A DNA stretch of 64,000 bases from Protula sp. h YS-2021. Its lineage: Eukaryota; Annelida; Polychaeta; Sabellida; Serpulidae. The notes below the pieces were generated by a model. That model was given only the letters and a program-made list of their open reading frames with translations, ran no database searches and was not told the origin of the DNA. Shown piece after piece: positions 10,355 to 22,141 of this stretch. The stretch spans positions 47,573,257 through 47,637,256 of the forward strand of contig OX457031.1 in assembly GCA_949752745.1 (NCBI GenBank), written 5' to 3'. Position numbers and translations under genes: made by a program. The number at the start of each line of letters is the position of its first letter. The stretch's first letter is position 1.

Positions 10355-11738
10355 CTTATAACCGGTCGCGCGGACAGCCTTAAATTGGGCGGATCTTCTT
10401 CATTTTCTGACAGCGACATTTTTTTGTGTATTTATTTATTATTTCTGATTGCTATTATTATTATTATTATCATTATTATTATTATTATTATATATCTATT
10501 TCAATATTATTATTCCCACGTTTTTTTTTCATATATCCTTATCCGTTTGAGGATTAGCTTTTTGTTAAGAAATAACGACTGTGATGCATGAAAAAAGAAT
10601 ACGTGTTTGCTGTCTGGAGACCATGTGCAAAAGTGAAGCTGTCTCTCGTGTGATTCCGAGTGACATTGACTGATGAGAGGTAGAATTACTTACCATAGCT
10701 CAAATGCGAAACACGCATATCCGTGGTCCCTAGCTGCCTGTATTCCATAGCGCCGCCTAGTTTATTTCACCTCAGATGTAGCTTTAGATTCGGGTTTCTT
10801 AAATATGCAGTCAAATGTCTTAACCGATGTTGGGTTTGCCAGCGTATAACCATTACAATACTTCCGAATGATTAGCAGGTCATTGTGTGGATGTTAATTT
10901 TCAATTGAAGAGCAGCACGTGTGAGCGGTGTATAGTTATTATCTGTACTGCGTATCGACTTTATCGCGTGAGCTGGTATATTGAACAGGTGGTAGAACAA
11001 AGATATGTGCCTTACACTCGAGATGCGTGTGGATGGGGGGGGGGGGGGGAGGGGGAGGGGGCGGGTTTTTGGAGGGGAGGGTCGTGAATGTTGAAAATTG
11101 TGGTAGAAGATTAGAATATGTGGGGTTAAATCTAGTTCTACGAAGTTCAACATTAGTCGCTTCTTTTAAGAAAACGACAGGCAACATAGCTTTTGAACAC
11201 TGTCGTTTTCAACATACGGTTGTGTTCATGTTCTAAAAAGAAAAAAATTCATTCGATTCTTTGTTTACCTCGAGTTTATTTATGCCAAAGAATTCACAAG
11301 CTCTCGTCTGGCCTCGATCACAGTCAACATAAACCAAACGTTAACAGGACACAAATGACCCCCCTCCCCACTCCCACCCCCGAAACCAGGTGAGAACAAC
11401 GCTTTAACTCCTAGACGAATGGTAGCTGAAAGCTGAAAAGTTTGTGGTTTATCTCAAGCTGAACAAGTATCCTCCCATCAACCACCAGGAGAAAAGGATG
11501 CATCTATTTTTGCACGAAAAACAACACTATAGTTATATCGATAGATCCTCCTTAGAACCAGTTCGCACTTCGTTTGTAACTAGAGCGGCCACTGCAAATA
11601 AAAACATCAGTGTACAGAAATATAGCGCACACTTTCCATTGATCTAATATTTACTTGCTTGTTTTTGTAAACAAAAACATGTCCCGACCGTCTCCATGGC
11701 TTTGCAAAATCCGTTTCCCATTTTCCATTTAGGAGGTT
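10355..11738. other. No gene recognised; simple repeats
   Basis: Contains an (ATT)n-rich stretch at about 10453-10492 and a very G-rich run at about 11033-11080. The remaining sequence shows no coding or repeat signal that I can name. Confidence 0.5.
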
Positions 11739-13030
11739 CTCTCTTTGGGTGGCTCGCTAACAAGTGCTAAAAACCGTTTACTGAAAAAATTATCAAAGGC
11801 ATTTGCCTAATCTCTGGCGGATCTCTCAGGAAAGTAAATATGGCAGTAACTGGACCCCTACGACTTAAAAACGGCAGCATGAGGGTAATTTTTGGAGGTG
11901 CGCCAAAAAAGTGACTGTGGGTGAAGAATCATTATGAAAATCGGAAAAAAAAATCAAAATGTCCAAGCAGACAACACTAGTACAAAATATGAAAGGAATC
12001 CAATCAAAATTGTCTGAGAAGCATTTTGAAAACTGGCCAACAATAATTTCAAAATGGCGCCATTTGGCCAATCTTTGATGAAAAAAGTACTTTTACAAGA
12101 GAGGACTAGCTAGGAAAGACAATTGGACCAAAATTGTGGGTGAAGAAGCATTTTGAAATTAAGCAACCAAACATTTTTGGCGGATGGAAAAACAAGTTCT
12201 CAGTGAAAATTATGAATATCCCCCGACACGAACTATGGTCGAATCGAAAACTAATGCGACGTCGCACAACGTCAATATATAAATTTTCACTGTAGTAAAA
12301 ATCAGAAGTCAGGGTTGAATGGCGGCTGAGATATCGTGTGCACAAAGTTGCACCCTGCGCAACAGAAATACTAAAACATTGCCTATTTTCAACAAGTCGC
12401 CATTTCGTCGATTTTTGGTTGACTCGAAAAATAATGCGACGTCGCACAACTTCAATATATATGTTTTCACTGGAGTAAAAATCAAATGCCAGGGTTGAAT
12501 GGTGGCTGAGATATCGCGTGCACAAACCTGTGCTTCTAAGTGTCACCAGACAGACGGACGGACGAACAGACTCGAATACTACAATGCCTCGCTCCGCGCT
12601 GCGCAGCGACGGAGGGACTAATAATTTTCCAAGAGAGAACCGCCTGGTGAATGTTTATAAAAAAATGTGTTAGAAGAAGTATTTTACCACTGGTAACCAA
12701 CAAATTATAAATGCTCCCAAATTTAACCAATTTTTGGCGGATCGCCAAGAAAAAAAGTAATTTAGAAAAAAAAGGGAACTATCCAGGGAACAATCATACA
12801 AAATTTTAAGGAATCCAAATTTTCGGAGAAAAATTAAAACTGCCTCCATTTGACCAGTTTTTGGTGGTTCACATGAAAAGTCACTTTTCAAGAGAGGACA
12901 GCTTATGAATATCTGTGTAAAATATGAAGGTATTCCCATCAAAACTATGGAAGAAAACGCGTTTGGAAAATTGGCTAAAACATTGTCATTGCCATTTTTA
13001 GCACTTGAAAAGCCTTTGGCTTGCAAGGGC
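11739..13030. repeat. Cluster of diverged pearl/HINE-like core repeats
   Basis: Repeating phrases include AATATGAAAGGAATCC, GAAGCATTTTGAAA, CCAATTTTTGGCGGAT and CAAGAGAGGAC. Inside, bases 12238-12354 and 12419-12530 are about 114-bp direct copies containing the perfect palindrome TGCGACGTCGCA and the phrase GGTTGAATGGYGGCTGAGAT. A (GACG/GACA)-type run follows at about 12549-12570. Tandem core units plus such a microsatellite are the layout of pearl/Helentron-associated elements. No ends were recognised here. Confidence 0.55.
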
Positions 13031-13539
13031 TATATGAATTTGTGCGAGCAGCCGTTGGTATCTTTTTTTTCTTGACAGTGATCCGATTTTTTGTGTCATC
13101 TCCTCCACTGGTACTACGGGCCCAAAGGCCACGAAACTTACGACTTAGGTAGAACTTGATATGAAGTGTGCAAGACACTTTTTATTTTCGCCTTCGATTT
13201 CGTTTTCTTGTTTAAAACGCCACGTAAAAAAGAATGTATTTTTTGCAAGTAAATGCGGAGCATTTAATGCACAGCGCAGAAGACACAGTTGCTCAGCTTT
13301 GTGCGAGTTCTCACTGCGTAAATAGATACCACGGCGTACGCCTGATCAGTCAATAAAACCTTAAGTCAACGAAAACCAAACACTACTCGGCTTATAAGAC
13401 GTATTCAAGCTTTGTTGTTTGCAATATATTATTCAAGAAATAACCCATTGAAGGAAGTATTTTTGCGTTTTAATTTTTGTCAAGTGTTTAACATTTCGCT
13501 AGCGAAATGAAGTTCTAGTTTTTTTTGTTTTTTTTTGAT

Positions 13540-13850
13540 CGCGAAAAATAGCAATCTTTCAAGCGAGGAGATACTAGTGAACATTTAAGCACAGTTTGAA
13601 GGCAATCTGAACAAAATGTGGAAATTTATGCCAAATATGAAGGTAATCCGAAGTCAGGAGAAGCAATGTGAAAGTTGGGATAAAAAATAATAATTGCCTC
13701 CAATTTGGCCAATTTTTGGCGGATTAGGAAAAAGTAATTTTTAACGGCACGCCTGCCTAGAAAACATTGGTACAAAATTTGAAAGGAATTCGATTAAAAC
13801 TGAACGCGATGAAGCATTTTTTGAAGTAAAAGTTTACAAATGTACATGCG
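13540..13850 (+). repeat. Further copy of the GGCCAATTTTTGGCGG core repeat
   Basis: GGCCAATTTTTGGCGGATTA at about 13711 and TTTGAAAGGAATTCGATTAA at about 13778 repeat the phrases of the 11.7-13.0 kb cluster. It is followed by CATACAGACGACGG, a short stretch in the style of a pearl microsatellite. Confidence 0.45.
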
Positions 13851-14480
13851 TCCATACAGACGACGGATACCCCTACTGATGTGATAAGGTCATTCTGTCG
13901 AAGTCGGCTGGCCTAAAAAAGGCATTTGTCACTCACGGTTGACCCAGAACTTTATTTAACCTAGCTCACTTCATGAGCCGCCCACAGCTCCTTAAATACA
14001 ACTGCTCTCTATAATATTCATCTTATAAATTGTTTGCGTGAAGAAGATGGTTAGACTCTACTTTCAGTCCAATTTTAGGAATGTTATTCTCGTTATCGTT
14101 TATGCACACACCTCTCTCAATCAGTCGAATCACATTTCTAAGCACAGACTTACCGCGGCTTGCATAAAGCACTGTAAGGGGAATCCAAGGCATGGAATTT
14201 CATTACCTAACACCATTCAGTGAGGCGGGGGAAATGCAGGGGGAGGGGGGGGGGGTGTTCAGCAGAAGAAAAAGACTATTTTTACGTAAATCGTGATAAG
14301 TTGTCCATTTATTTCCTGTACTTATCTGAAGTCTGAAAAACAATAAGACTTGACCACGGTATAACTAGATCAAGCTTTAAGTCTTTTCCTCCTCTGCTTT
14401 TCGAGATATTTCGCGCACGCAATTTTGTTTGTAGCAGAAAAAAATGTTATGACGTCATATGCAGTCTTCGCTTGCGCAGT
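13851..14480. other. No gene recognised
   Basis: AT-rich sequence with one G-run at about 14240-14256. No domain or exon signal was seen. Confidence 0.4.
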
Positions 14481-14830
14481 TTGCAACAAAATTCAACATA
14501 CTCCTTCGAGCCTACCAAACAACAATCCCAACAACTCGGATGGATCTGCGACGCTCAGCGTAATAAGGTAACATGCTTCAAAAGTTCGATTGAACTAAAG
14601 AAGATCCAAACAAAGTTAGAGCTCGATGCGACTTTCCGTTAAAATCTTGTTAAAAATATATACGTATTTTACATAATAATGTCATATGTCGTACTCATTC
14701 GTTGTACTCGAAAAAAAAAATGCAAGAATCTATCGGACCTACAAAGCAACAATCCCACCTCAACACCTGGGAAATTGGACACACAATGACGTCACTTTTA
14801 TTTTAAGAGATGTTGCAATATATGTATATA
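14480..14830 (-). repeat. Reverse-orientation core units of the 32.9-kb pearl/HINE-like family
   Basis: CCTACCAAACAACAATCCCA (14512) and a near copy at about 14738 are the reverse complement of GGTAGGATTGTTGTTTGGTAGG at about 33068. The neighbouring gtcatatgtc...attcgttgtactcg matches, reversed, the aacgaacgaatgcggcgtgtgacgtcatcac stretch at 33121. No terminal hairpin was recognised. Confidence 0.6.
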
Positions 14831-16280
14831 TCGATATTTAGACTGAAACACTAATGCAAAAAAAATCAAATTATTCGGGAGTGCAAAATTGTTTTCACCA
14901 AGAGCCACTCTTTTACTAGGCTTGTCTTGACATCTCCGAAATTCGCCCACGGCTAAACAAATGAAACAACGTATATCTTACTGGTTTATTATTCCATTTT
15001 TTTTTGCATTGTGCGTACGCACCCCGAATCAAGCCCTTATATAAAACTAAAATCTAATCTAATCTGACTCAACCGCCGTATACAGAAGCATACAAGGTAT
15101 TGTGTTCTGTTTCGTAAAAGCTAAAAAATGTTACTGAAATCTTTGGAATATTACGAAATCAATTCCTAACAGTTGTTCATCTACAGGTGATAGCTTCTAC
15201 GAAAGCGTACACAGTAATCATACGCTAACAAGATCCGCTCAATACACGGATGTTTATCCTCTCATTGTGTTGGATTAACCGTAGGCTATGACGAAAAATA
15301 TCTTTTTGTTTCTCATCTCAAGTTATAACAAATATGATCCGGTCGGCGGGCTATCTTTTTTTAAAATTTTTTCTAAAAAAATTAGACTCAGGCGGGATCG
15401 ATCTTTCATTTTATTTCTGATAATTTCGGCGACCCGGCACTGACCAAAATTCTTGGTTTTTCACAAAGTACGGCTTAATGGTTTTTTAAGAAGCGTTTAT
15501 GTGAGACTTTCAGATTTTTTCTGCCTTCCGGGCAGCCGGGTCACTTTTTTCCGATTTTAGTCTTAGTCAAGGTATTCTTTTTCGCACAAGGGCTCTTCAT
15601 TCAGTTTGGAGTGAACCGAAAAATATAAGGCAAGAAGCACCATAAAAAAAAAAAACAACAACTTTGTTTCTGGTACACAGTGACAAACTTATCGTCATAA
15701 CGCGAAGAGTATCGCAGTACACCATTCTAGTGACAGCACCCGCTTCTATTTATGTGCGTACGAGAAGTACAGAAAGTCGCAGCCAGTCACAGTAACATAG
15801 TACAGCAGCCTGACCGTACATACTATAACGTACCCATGAATGATCGCGTTCAGTGATGGTGACTTGTTTACATAATTACAGAGTAGAAACAAGCTATCGA
15901 CAAAACAAAGACGGTATAAGATCTGAATCTTAACCGTGTTATGAGAAAAAAAACTAATTGAAACAACTCAAAATTCTCCAATAAATTTCCTTAGTCATTT
16001 GCTTAGCATTATGTTGACAGCAAGATAGAAACAAAACAACTAAAAATAAAACTAAATGGCTCAAGCGTCAATAACGCGTCCATAATGCGCCGACCATGAA
16101 AGTTTCTATTTCTATATCAGCTAAGTATGAAAATGAGATGTTTTTTTTTTATTATCTACTTTGCTGCTTTTTGAAAGGTGTAAAAACTTCCAAAATACTC
16201 CGGTTTTGTTTTTTCTTTTTTAGAATTCACAAAAAGCACATTTAGCATTTTACATATAACCTCATACCATTATCGCATTT
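14831..16280. other. No gene recognised
   Basis: AT-rich intergenic sequence between the repeat cluster and the 3' end of ARPC2. An alternative poly(A) signal for ARPC2 (TTTATT on the plus strand) lies at 16148-16153. Confidence 0.4.
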
Positions 16281-16287
16281 CTTAAAT

Positions 16288-16293
16288 TTTATT
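16288..16293 (-). promoter_or_regulatory. Candidate poly(A) signal for ARPC2
   Basis: AATAAA on the minus strand, about 320 bases beyond the ARPC2 stop codon at 16612. It is the nearest AATAAA I saw downstream; another lies at 16148-16153. Confidence 0.4.
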
Positions 16294-16611
16294 ACACATG
16301 TGTACGACTGGTATACTTTTCACTTCTAACAACAGATGAGACTCTGTCTCACATTGCAAATTTTTGTGGCTAAAGTCTTCCCGAGGCCAGACAAAAATAG
16401 CGGCTCTGTTTTACTTTCAGCGCCTCTGAGGTCTTCTCGGCCAATCAAAACTCTGCTGTGCCCCAATTAAGCAACCAATAGGGATGAGGGAGAGAGGGGG
16501 GCATAAGGATAGATATATGTACAATGCGTCACAAAGTAAACGTTGAGAAGATAGATCGCAAAGAGTTGGAAGAATAGTGCCCATGTGCGTTGCTTTCTGC
16601 GTAGTTCTGAA

Positions 16612-19281
16612 TCAGTTCTGTAGAAACGTTTTTCCCCTGCAAAACAAAGAAAACAAACAAGCCTGTAAACTTCCGGTTAAGACTACAAAAAAAAGTATTG
16701 TGGTTTTGCTTTCGGACAGAAAGAGGCATGAGTAATGACTGGCAAAGCTGAACCAGGCGGACAACTGGTGCCTCTGCTAAAATCTCTATTCGACTTAACC
16801 CCACCTCCCCGCAGGTGGGGTTAAGTTCTGCGTTTCTTAACTGTTTTCATAAAATAATACATTTAAAAGTGAGCTACATCAAACTACAGCGTGTCCAACA
16901 ATATGGCTCATCATATCAGATATGTCAGAAAGAGATAACAGCAAAGGCGAATCCGCAGGGGTAAAGAGCAACATTCGTATCCAGACATGATCCAACTCTT
17001 CCGTCTTCTGGATATTGCCTCGTTGCTGATGACTCACCAACTGACTTGCTCATATTTATGCAAATATCAGACACAGAACATGGGGAACTTGACTACGTCT
17101 CGAGGAGTACGTCTATCCCCGTGGGGGATATGGTTTGTGTAAGGCTGTTGCGTGTTGACAACGCAAAATTTAAAAGTGGAAGGATAGGTAGATGTGGTGT
17201 CTAACATTTAGACGAATCAATCCATTAACCAGTAGGCGCGTGAGATTGCCGTATGTACGCTAAGTACAGCGCCGATTTTGACAAATCCGCCACTTTGTCA
17301 AGTCCCATCCGGAAAATTCTTGATCACTACACTGCGGAAGGACCCAGGGAACCCGTGTGCAGAATTTGAAACGAATTCATGTACTAATGTGGCCTGTAGA
17401 CGCGTGAGACTGCCGTATATACGCTAAGTCCAGTGCCAATTTTCAAAAAGTCCGCCATTTTGTCAATTTTTGCCCAATCCGGAAAATTCTTGGTCACTGC
17501 ACTGCGGAAGGGTCCAGAGAAGCCGTGTACAAAATTTGAAACGAATCCATGTATTAATGTGGCCTGTGGGCGCGTGAGACTGAAGCGTGACAGACGGACA
17601 GACCGAAAAGTTCAAAACTATATCCCTCCGTTTCACGGGGGATAATGTCAACAGAAGGAACTCTTACGTAATGGTCTTCTTTTCTCTGGACTTGTTCTCT
17701 GGCCGGGCTCTGTTCAAGACCTTCAGGAAGTCAGACGTCTTTCCCCTCATGCGGGAGTGAATATAAGCCTGCAACACAGCAACAGGTGCAACACACTTAC
17801 ATCACAATAACGGGTGCAACACACTTACATCACAATAACAGGTGCATCACACTTACAGCACAATAACAGGTGCATCACACTTACATCACAATAACGGGTG
17901 CAACACACTTACATCACAATAACAGGTGCATCACACTTACAGCACAATAACAGGTGCAACACACTTACATCACAATAACAGGTGCATCACACTTACAGCA
18001 CAATATCAGGCACGACACAGTTACAGATCAAACACAGTCGCAGACGTACACATTTGCTGCATTCAAAAACCTTCTGTCATTTCAATGTTTAATCGCATAT
18101 AATAAATATTTCAGTGGTGAATTACGTTGTCGGGGAAGTTCCCCAAAATCCTGAGTACTGACAGCTGGTTTGCAGCTCACAGTTTGTTTTTTAATTTTAT
18201 TTATTTATTTATATTGTTACGTTATTACTCTTTTGATCTTTTGTATTGATCATTACTTATTTTGTATTTATTAATTTGTTTATTTTAGCTTCATTTTTTC
18301 GGTTCCCGTTTAACTTGCCACTATAGACAACAACTTCGACAGAGATCATGTTTTTTTTCTTTAAAATCATACAACGGGCTACGGCGCACCGATTTCTGGG
18401 AAGGCCTGATCCTACCTTTGAGCATTTAATATGGTAATGTAAATAGTTCCTAAGCGTGTGAATTAAGTTGATCGTGTTATCGCGGGAATCCTCGCAGGTA
18501 TGACGTGGAAATAACACTGCAACAGAACACAATAGTGTACATAATACATGATACATACAGCATGTACATGATAGACAGCATGTACATGATACATACAGCA
18601 TGTACATGACGCAGCATGCACATGATAGATACAGCATGTACATGATAGACACAGCATGTACATATATACAATCAATACAGTCGACATGTGACAGTGGTCT
18701 CCATTTCAAAAGAAAACACTCCACCTATATCATATCTGTGCAACCCGAATAATTATTACTATTTCTTTCTATAGTGTAACTTTATATTATAAGTAATATA
18801 TGTCTTCAACTACAATCTTCATATCGTGGTTATTTTGCAGAGTTTAACCGTTTTAACTGCTGACGAAAACACAATTTCTCTCAGAAGGACCAATTTCTCA
18901 TTTTGTTTTCCGACGTACCTTTTTTTTTTTTTGCTTAGTTTTTATTTGCCATTTCGATAACCCCGTTAGGGAATCGGCCAAATTTTAGGGTATGTCCCTA
19001 TAAACACCAACACCCACCGAATGTAATGTAGCAGATGTTATCCCCCGTGGCGGCGTTGGTGCCCTTCAGTTCCAGCGGAGGCTCCTTATGGCTGAACAAC
19101 ACCTGCGGTGCCTGCTGGTAATTCCTCCGCCCTTCCTTAAACTCCTGCCAAAACATCGCAAATTGCCACTACACACCAGCACATCAAACAAGACTTTTAC
19201 ATACTTCTTTTTTTTTTTTTTTTTTTTTTTGAAGTGGGGTCTCCGAAACTTTAATTACCCCTCTCTTTACGCAACAATCAC

Positions 19282-19317
<36 letters not shown>

Positions 19318-22099
19318 GTAACGAAAAATGTAAATAAACACACCAAGCGAGTTGAACACAAATAATGACAAACCAAGGCTTCATTTTAAATGAAATTATT
19401 CTTACGCAGGTTCATCGCAAAAAACTCCGTCTCTGTTCAACAGAGTTTCTTTTTCTCTTGTCAGAAAATTCTGGCTCAATTAAATTAAATTTTAACTGTC
19501 TTTGTTGTCATCTATTATTTTTTTTCGCTAGCAGGTTTTCAATTGGTCGTGTATTTCCAACCGCCTGAAAACAACAACCTATATGCCTTTTATTATAGTA
19601 AGACGGGAAGCGGGCAGAAGGAAGTCACCTGCATGAAGACTTTGCCAATGATGATGTCATCATCGTCCTTGAACACTGTGCTGAAGATCACTGTGACGCG
19701 ATCCTTCTGAGCGTTCACATACCTACAAAGTCACAAACACACTGTACCAGCCTATGTCCGCCTGGGCGCCATCTATTAACCAGGCATTGGCTAATCATTC
19801 TTGTTTTCATTCAACATTTACCTTTAATATTTTATGTCGAGGAAGGTTTTAAGTAAAAAACCATCTCATTGCAGGAGTACCAACAACATCTGGAAAGTCA
19901 TCTTAAAAAACCACGCCAGACAGACACCCATTATGACGTCACGCCCTTTTTTATGACGTCACGACTCACATTGTCTCGTCATCCCTGTAATGGATGACGG
20001 CCGTTTTCCGCCCGGACTCGCCTTGCTGCTGGAACTGGAAGTACTTTTCAAAGACGGAGGCAAAACAGTTGCGTTTCAGCAGAGCCACTTTCTTTATCAA
20101 GTCCTCGTGGCTTCTGTCAGTCACGTCAAGCAAAACCGACACGCTGTAGCCTGGCAAAAGACATCAATACATGTTCATTGTCACTGTATACAGTTCATAC
20201 CTTTCACCTGATGTCACCCTTTAAAAGCGAACCAGTTTCCGACAACCGCGCACATATTGAACAAAACAATAAAAGCAACAGCCGCACTCAAGGAGGAAAA
20301 CAACAGTTTTCTGTTGCACACCACAAAGTTGAATGCCCAAATCAATTTTATTAAGTTATATAAAAAAAGAGCTCTAACTACGTGAATTCACTTAGTGGCA
20401 AAAAAAAAAAATGTTGGAAAACAAGACATTTACTCTATATTTGATTGGTAAACTTGGCTCACAAAATAGCATCTCTCCTTAACCACGGCAACAGTGAAAC
20501 ATGAATATAAGAAAGACTCAAAAATACGAATCATGCGCAGACTTGCAAATATGCAGGCCACTACCAATGAAAACTACTCTCACTTCTATTCTTTTGCCTG
20601 AGCATAAGCTAACATGATTTCTTATGCACACTTTTCAATCTAGAGCCATTTATGGTAGGCTTCCAAATCGGTGACCGAAAAAAGGTTACGACAGTTCCAG
20701 TCGATGCTCAAAACCGACACACCGGCCATTTCACTTACCTGGGTGACACAAACATGCGTTGATACTTGATTAACCAGACGTTAGCTGATCACAGTGTCCC
20801 TAGACTTTCTTGCTTAAATCGAGACGTTGTTGTTCCGCACGGGTAAGGGGGTGAGGGCGATGTCAGGAAGTTATAATTTATGTGACATTTCCGAAGAGCA
20901 CGAGAAAAACATGATCCTTCCTAACAAACTGAACTCGCATGACATATGTAGATGACCTCGGCCGGCAACCGACAAATAATTCTCCGTAATCGTAACCGAA
21001 ATTTTTCTAAAACTATAAACCCCAATTAATTTCTCCCTCATCTTTTAGTTTATGCCCGTACCGTCTTCAGTTGCAGTGATAAGAGAACCGTATTCTCTCT
21101 GTAACAGAGAATCCACGCCATGCTCCTGCAAATCTTTCCAAAACTTCAACGAAATTGAAACCTGGAACAAAAGCAACGCATGTATGACAGCCATTTCTTG
21201 ATACACAGATTACATTCACAGAAAACTTGCGGACCACAAATAATGTTCAAAGCCAATTTATTTTCTTCCAAACAATGTTTTTCACATTTAAGATAATTTG
21301 CCATTTCTGTTCAAAATTGGTTTTCGAAATCAGTTAACAACTTAACTTTGTATAACCAGAAACAATTTGCTCATGATCGAATCCCTCCCTTCCCCCACCC
21401 GTCATACTGAAATTAAAGAAACTCACCCTAATCTTGGATTTATCTTGTTCTGGATTGGATATATGATACAGACAGCCATCAAAATCAGCAACAGTGACAT
21501 CTACGGTATCCGGTTTGTTCCTACAACAGTATTAATGTATATGTTAACAATTGTATACCTAAGATCCACGAGCTTGTCACAGTGACTGAACACTTTTCTA
21601 CATACTCTTGTTTTCTTAAGTGTACAAAACGAACTAAGAAGGGCACGATTCCCAGCAACTTCCGCATTTATACCTGCTTTACTTCCTGCAATATAGCCAT
21701 GGTTGAGTTTTGACGTGTAAGTGGAAAAGTTGACATATTTGCAAGTCGAATCTGTCTTCTTACTTTGTGCCAATTTTGTCCCCTTTTCTAGTTTAGAATA
21801 ATTGTTTTAAGTTGTAAATGCTTACGAAGAGTAAGGAAAACGAAAGGTTAAAGCCGATCCCAACTGGTGAAATGAAATGCAACAACTTCCGTGGCTGAAA
21901 ATTTGTCAAGTATCGCAAATCAACTTTTACCGGTACTCGCAGTTGCAGGTACAAGTACTCGTAGTACGCATACCGGCGCTAACGCGATAGAAACGAACCT
22001 TTTTAAAAAATTAGGTCTGGCTTACCCCGCATTAACATTGTCAAATTTCTGTTTGAGGGTCTCCTCCACAATTCGATTGTTTATCTCTAACAAAATCAT
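16612..22099 (-). CDS. ARPC2: Actin-related protein 2/3 complex subunit 2 (p34-Arc), complete gene
   Basis: Nine coding exons in transcript order: 22099-22026, 21520-21427, 21161-21062, 20150-19970, 19722-19629, 19144-19018, 18516-18416, 17768-17668, 16636-16612. They sum to 897 nt, or 298 aa plus stop; vertebrate ARPC2 is about 300 aa. All introns are GT-AG and all phases match across junctions. The protein starts [15 protein letters not shown]. It contains [86 protein letters not shown] and [14 protein letters not shown], and ends TGKTFLQN. ARPC2 and ARPC4 form the core of the Arp2/3 complex, which nucleates branched actin filaments in the cytoplasm. The last coding exon has only 25 bases: the previous exon could seem to end at an in-frame TAA, but that TAA lies in a GTAAGAG donor (ACG-TAA), and splicing restores the conserved TGKTF ending. 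Introns 6, 7 and 8 carry tandem repeats or a transposon. An intact housekeeping gene. Confidence 0.97.
16794..16825. repeat. 13-bp perfect inverted repeat in ARPC2 intron 8
   Basis: CTTAACCCCACCT, loop CCCCGC, AGGTGGGGTTAAG. It resembles in style the short GC-rich hairpins that begin the pearl/HINE-like elements of this window, but no microsatellite follows it. Confidence 0.75.
17114..17645 (-). mobile_element. Pearl/HINE-like element in ARPC2 intron 8
   Basis: Read on the minus strand it starts TTATCCCCCGTGAAACGGAG, the same start as the element at 53640. A (GTCC/GTCT)-type run follows, then two and a half direct copies of a roughly 170-bp unit (from about 17565, 17400 and 17230; shared word GCGTGAGACTGCCGTATRTA). 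It ends near the hairpin TATCCCC-GTG-GGGGATA (17114-17130). Known pearl/HINE elements have this layout of hairpin, microsatellite and tandem core. It lies only about 21 bases inside the intron from the exon 8 donor. Confidence 0.7.
17783..18025. repeat. Minisatellite, 28-bp unit, 8 copies, next to ARPC2 exon 8 acceptor
   Basis: The start word CAGGTGCA or CGGGTGCA recurs every 28 bases from 17783 to 18007. The unit is CAGGTGCAACACACTTACAT plus CACAATAA, with A/T and T/G variants alternating. The array begins 13 bases upstream (in transcript sense) of the AG at 17770-17769, so the branch point probably falls inside a repeat unit. Confidence 0.9.
18541..18667. repeat. Minisatellite, ~18-20-bp unit, next to ARPC2 exon 7 acceptor
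   Basis: Diverged copies of ACAGCATGTACATGATAGA / ATACAGCATGTACATGATAC in intron 6. It starts about 24 bases upstream (transcript sense) of the exon 7 acceptor at 18518-18517. CATGTACATG is itself a perfect palindrome. Confidence 0.8.
19207..19313. repeat. Poly(T) and poly(A) runs facing each other in ARPC2 intron 5
   Basis: A T-run of about 23 bases (19208-19230) and an A-run of about 32 bases (19281-19313) lie about 50 bases apart. In either transcript they could pair as a long A-T foldback. They lie between exons 5 and 6 of ARPC2. Confidence 0.7.
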
Positions 22100-22134
22100 T
22101 ATTGAAACTTTTTTTCCAGTTTTATCAAATTTTT

Positions 22135-22141
22135 ACTTCCG
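22135..22141 (-). promoter_or_regulatory. Candidate ETS site upstream of the ARPC2 start codon
   Basis: CGGAAGT on the minus strand, about 36 bases upstream of the ATG. ETS sites near the transcription start are common in housekeeping promoters. The transcription start itself cannot be placed, and a single 7-mer is weak evidence. Confidence 0.3.

Noticed and set aside
16340..16400. Alternative last ARPC2 exon reading GKT near 16375
   Set aside because: No usable acceptor in phase precedes it, and the segment at 16636 fits both phase and sequence.
17668..17670. TAA at the end of ARPC2 exon 8 as the true stop
   Set aside because: It overlaps a strong GTAAGAG donor, and an acceptor at 16638-16637 restores the family's conserved TGKTF C-terminus in phase.
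18541..18667. CRISPR-like array
   Set aside because: The units are contiguous and diverged without unique spacers. This is animal DNA and the array is an ordinary minisatellite. The same holds for the 28-, 41-, 46- and 49-bp arrays.
18257..18724. A 155-codon minus-strand frame rich in Met, Tyr and Cys
   Set aside because: It is ARPC2 exon 7 read through into the neighbouring CATGTACATG array and intron; only 18516-18416 is coding.
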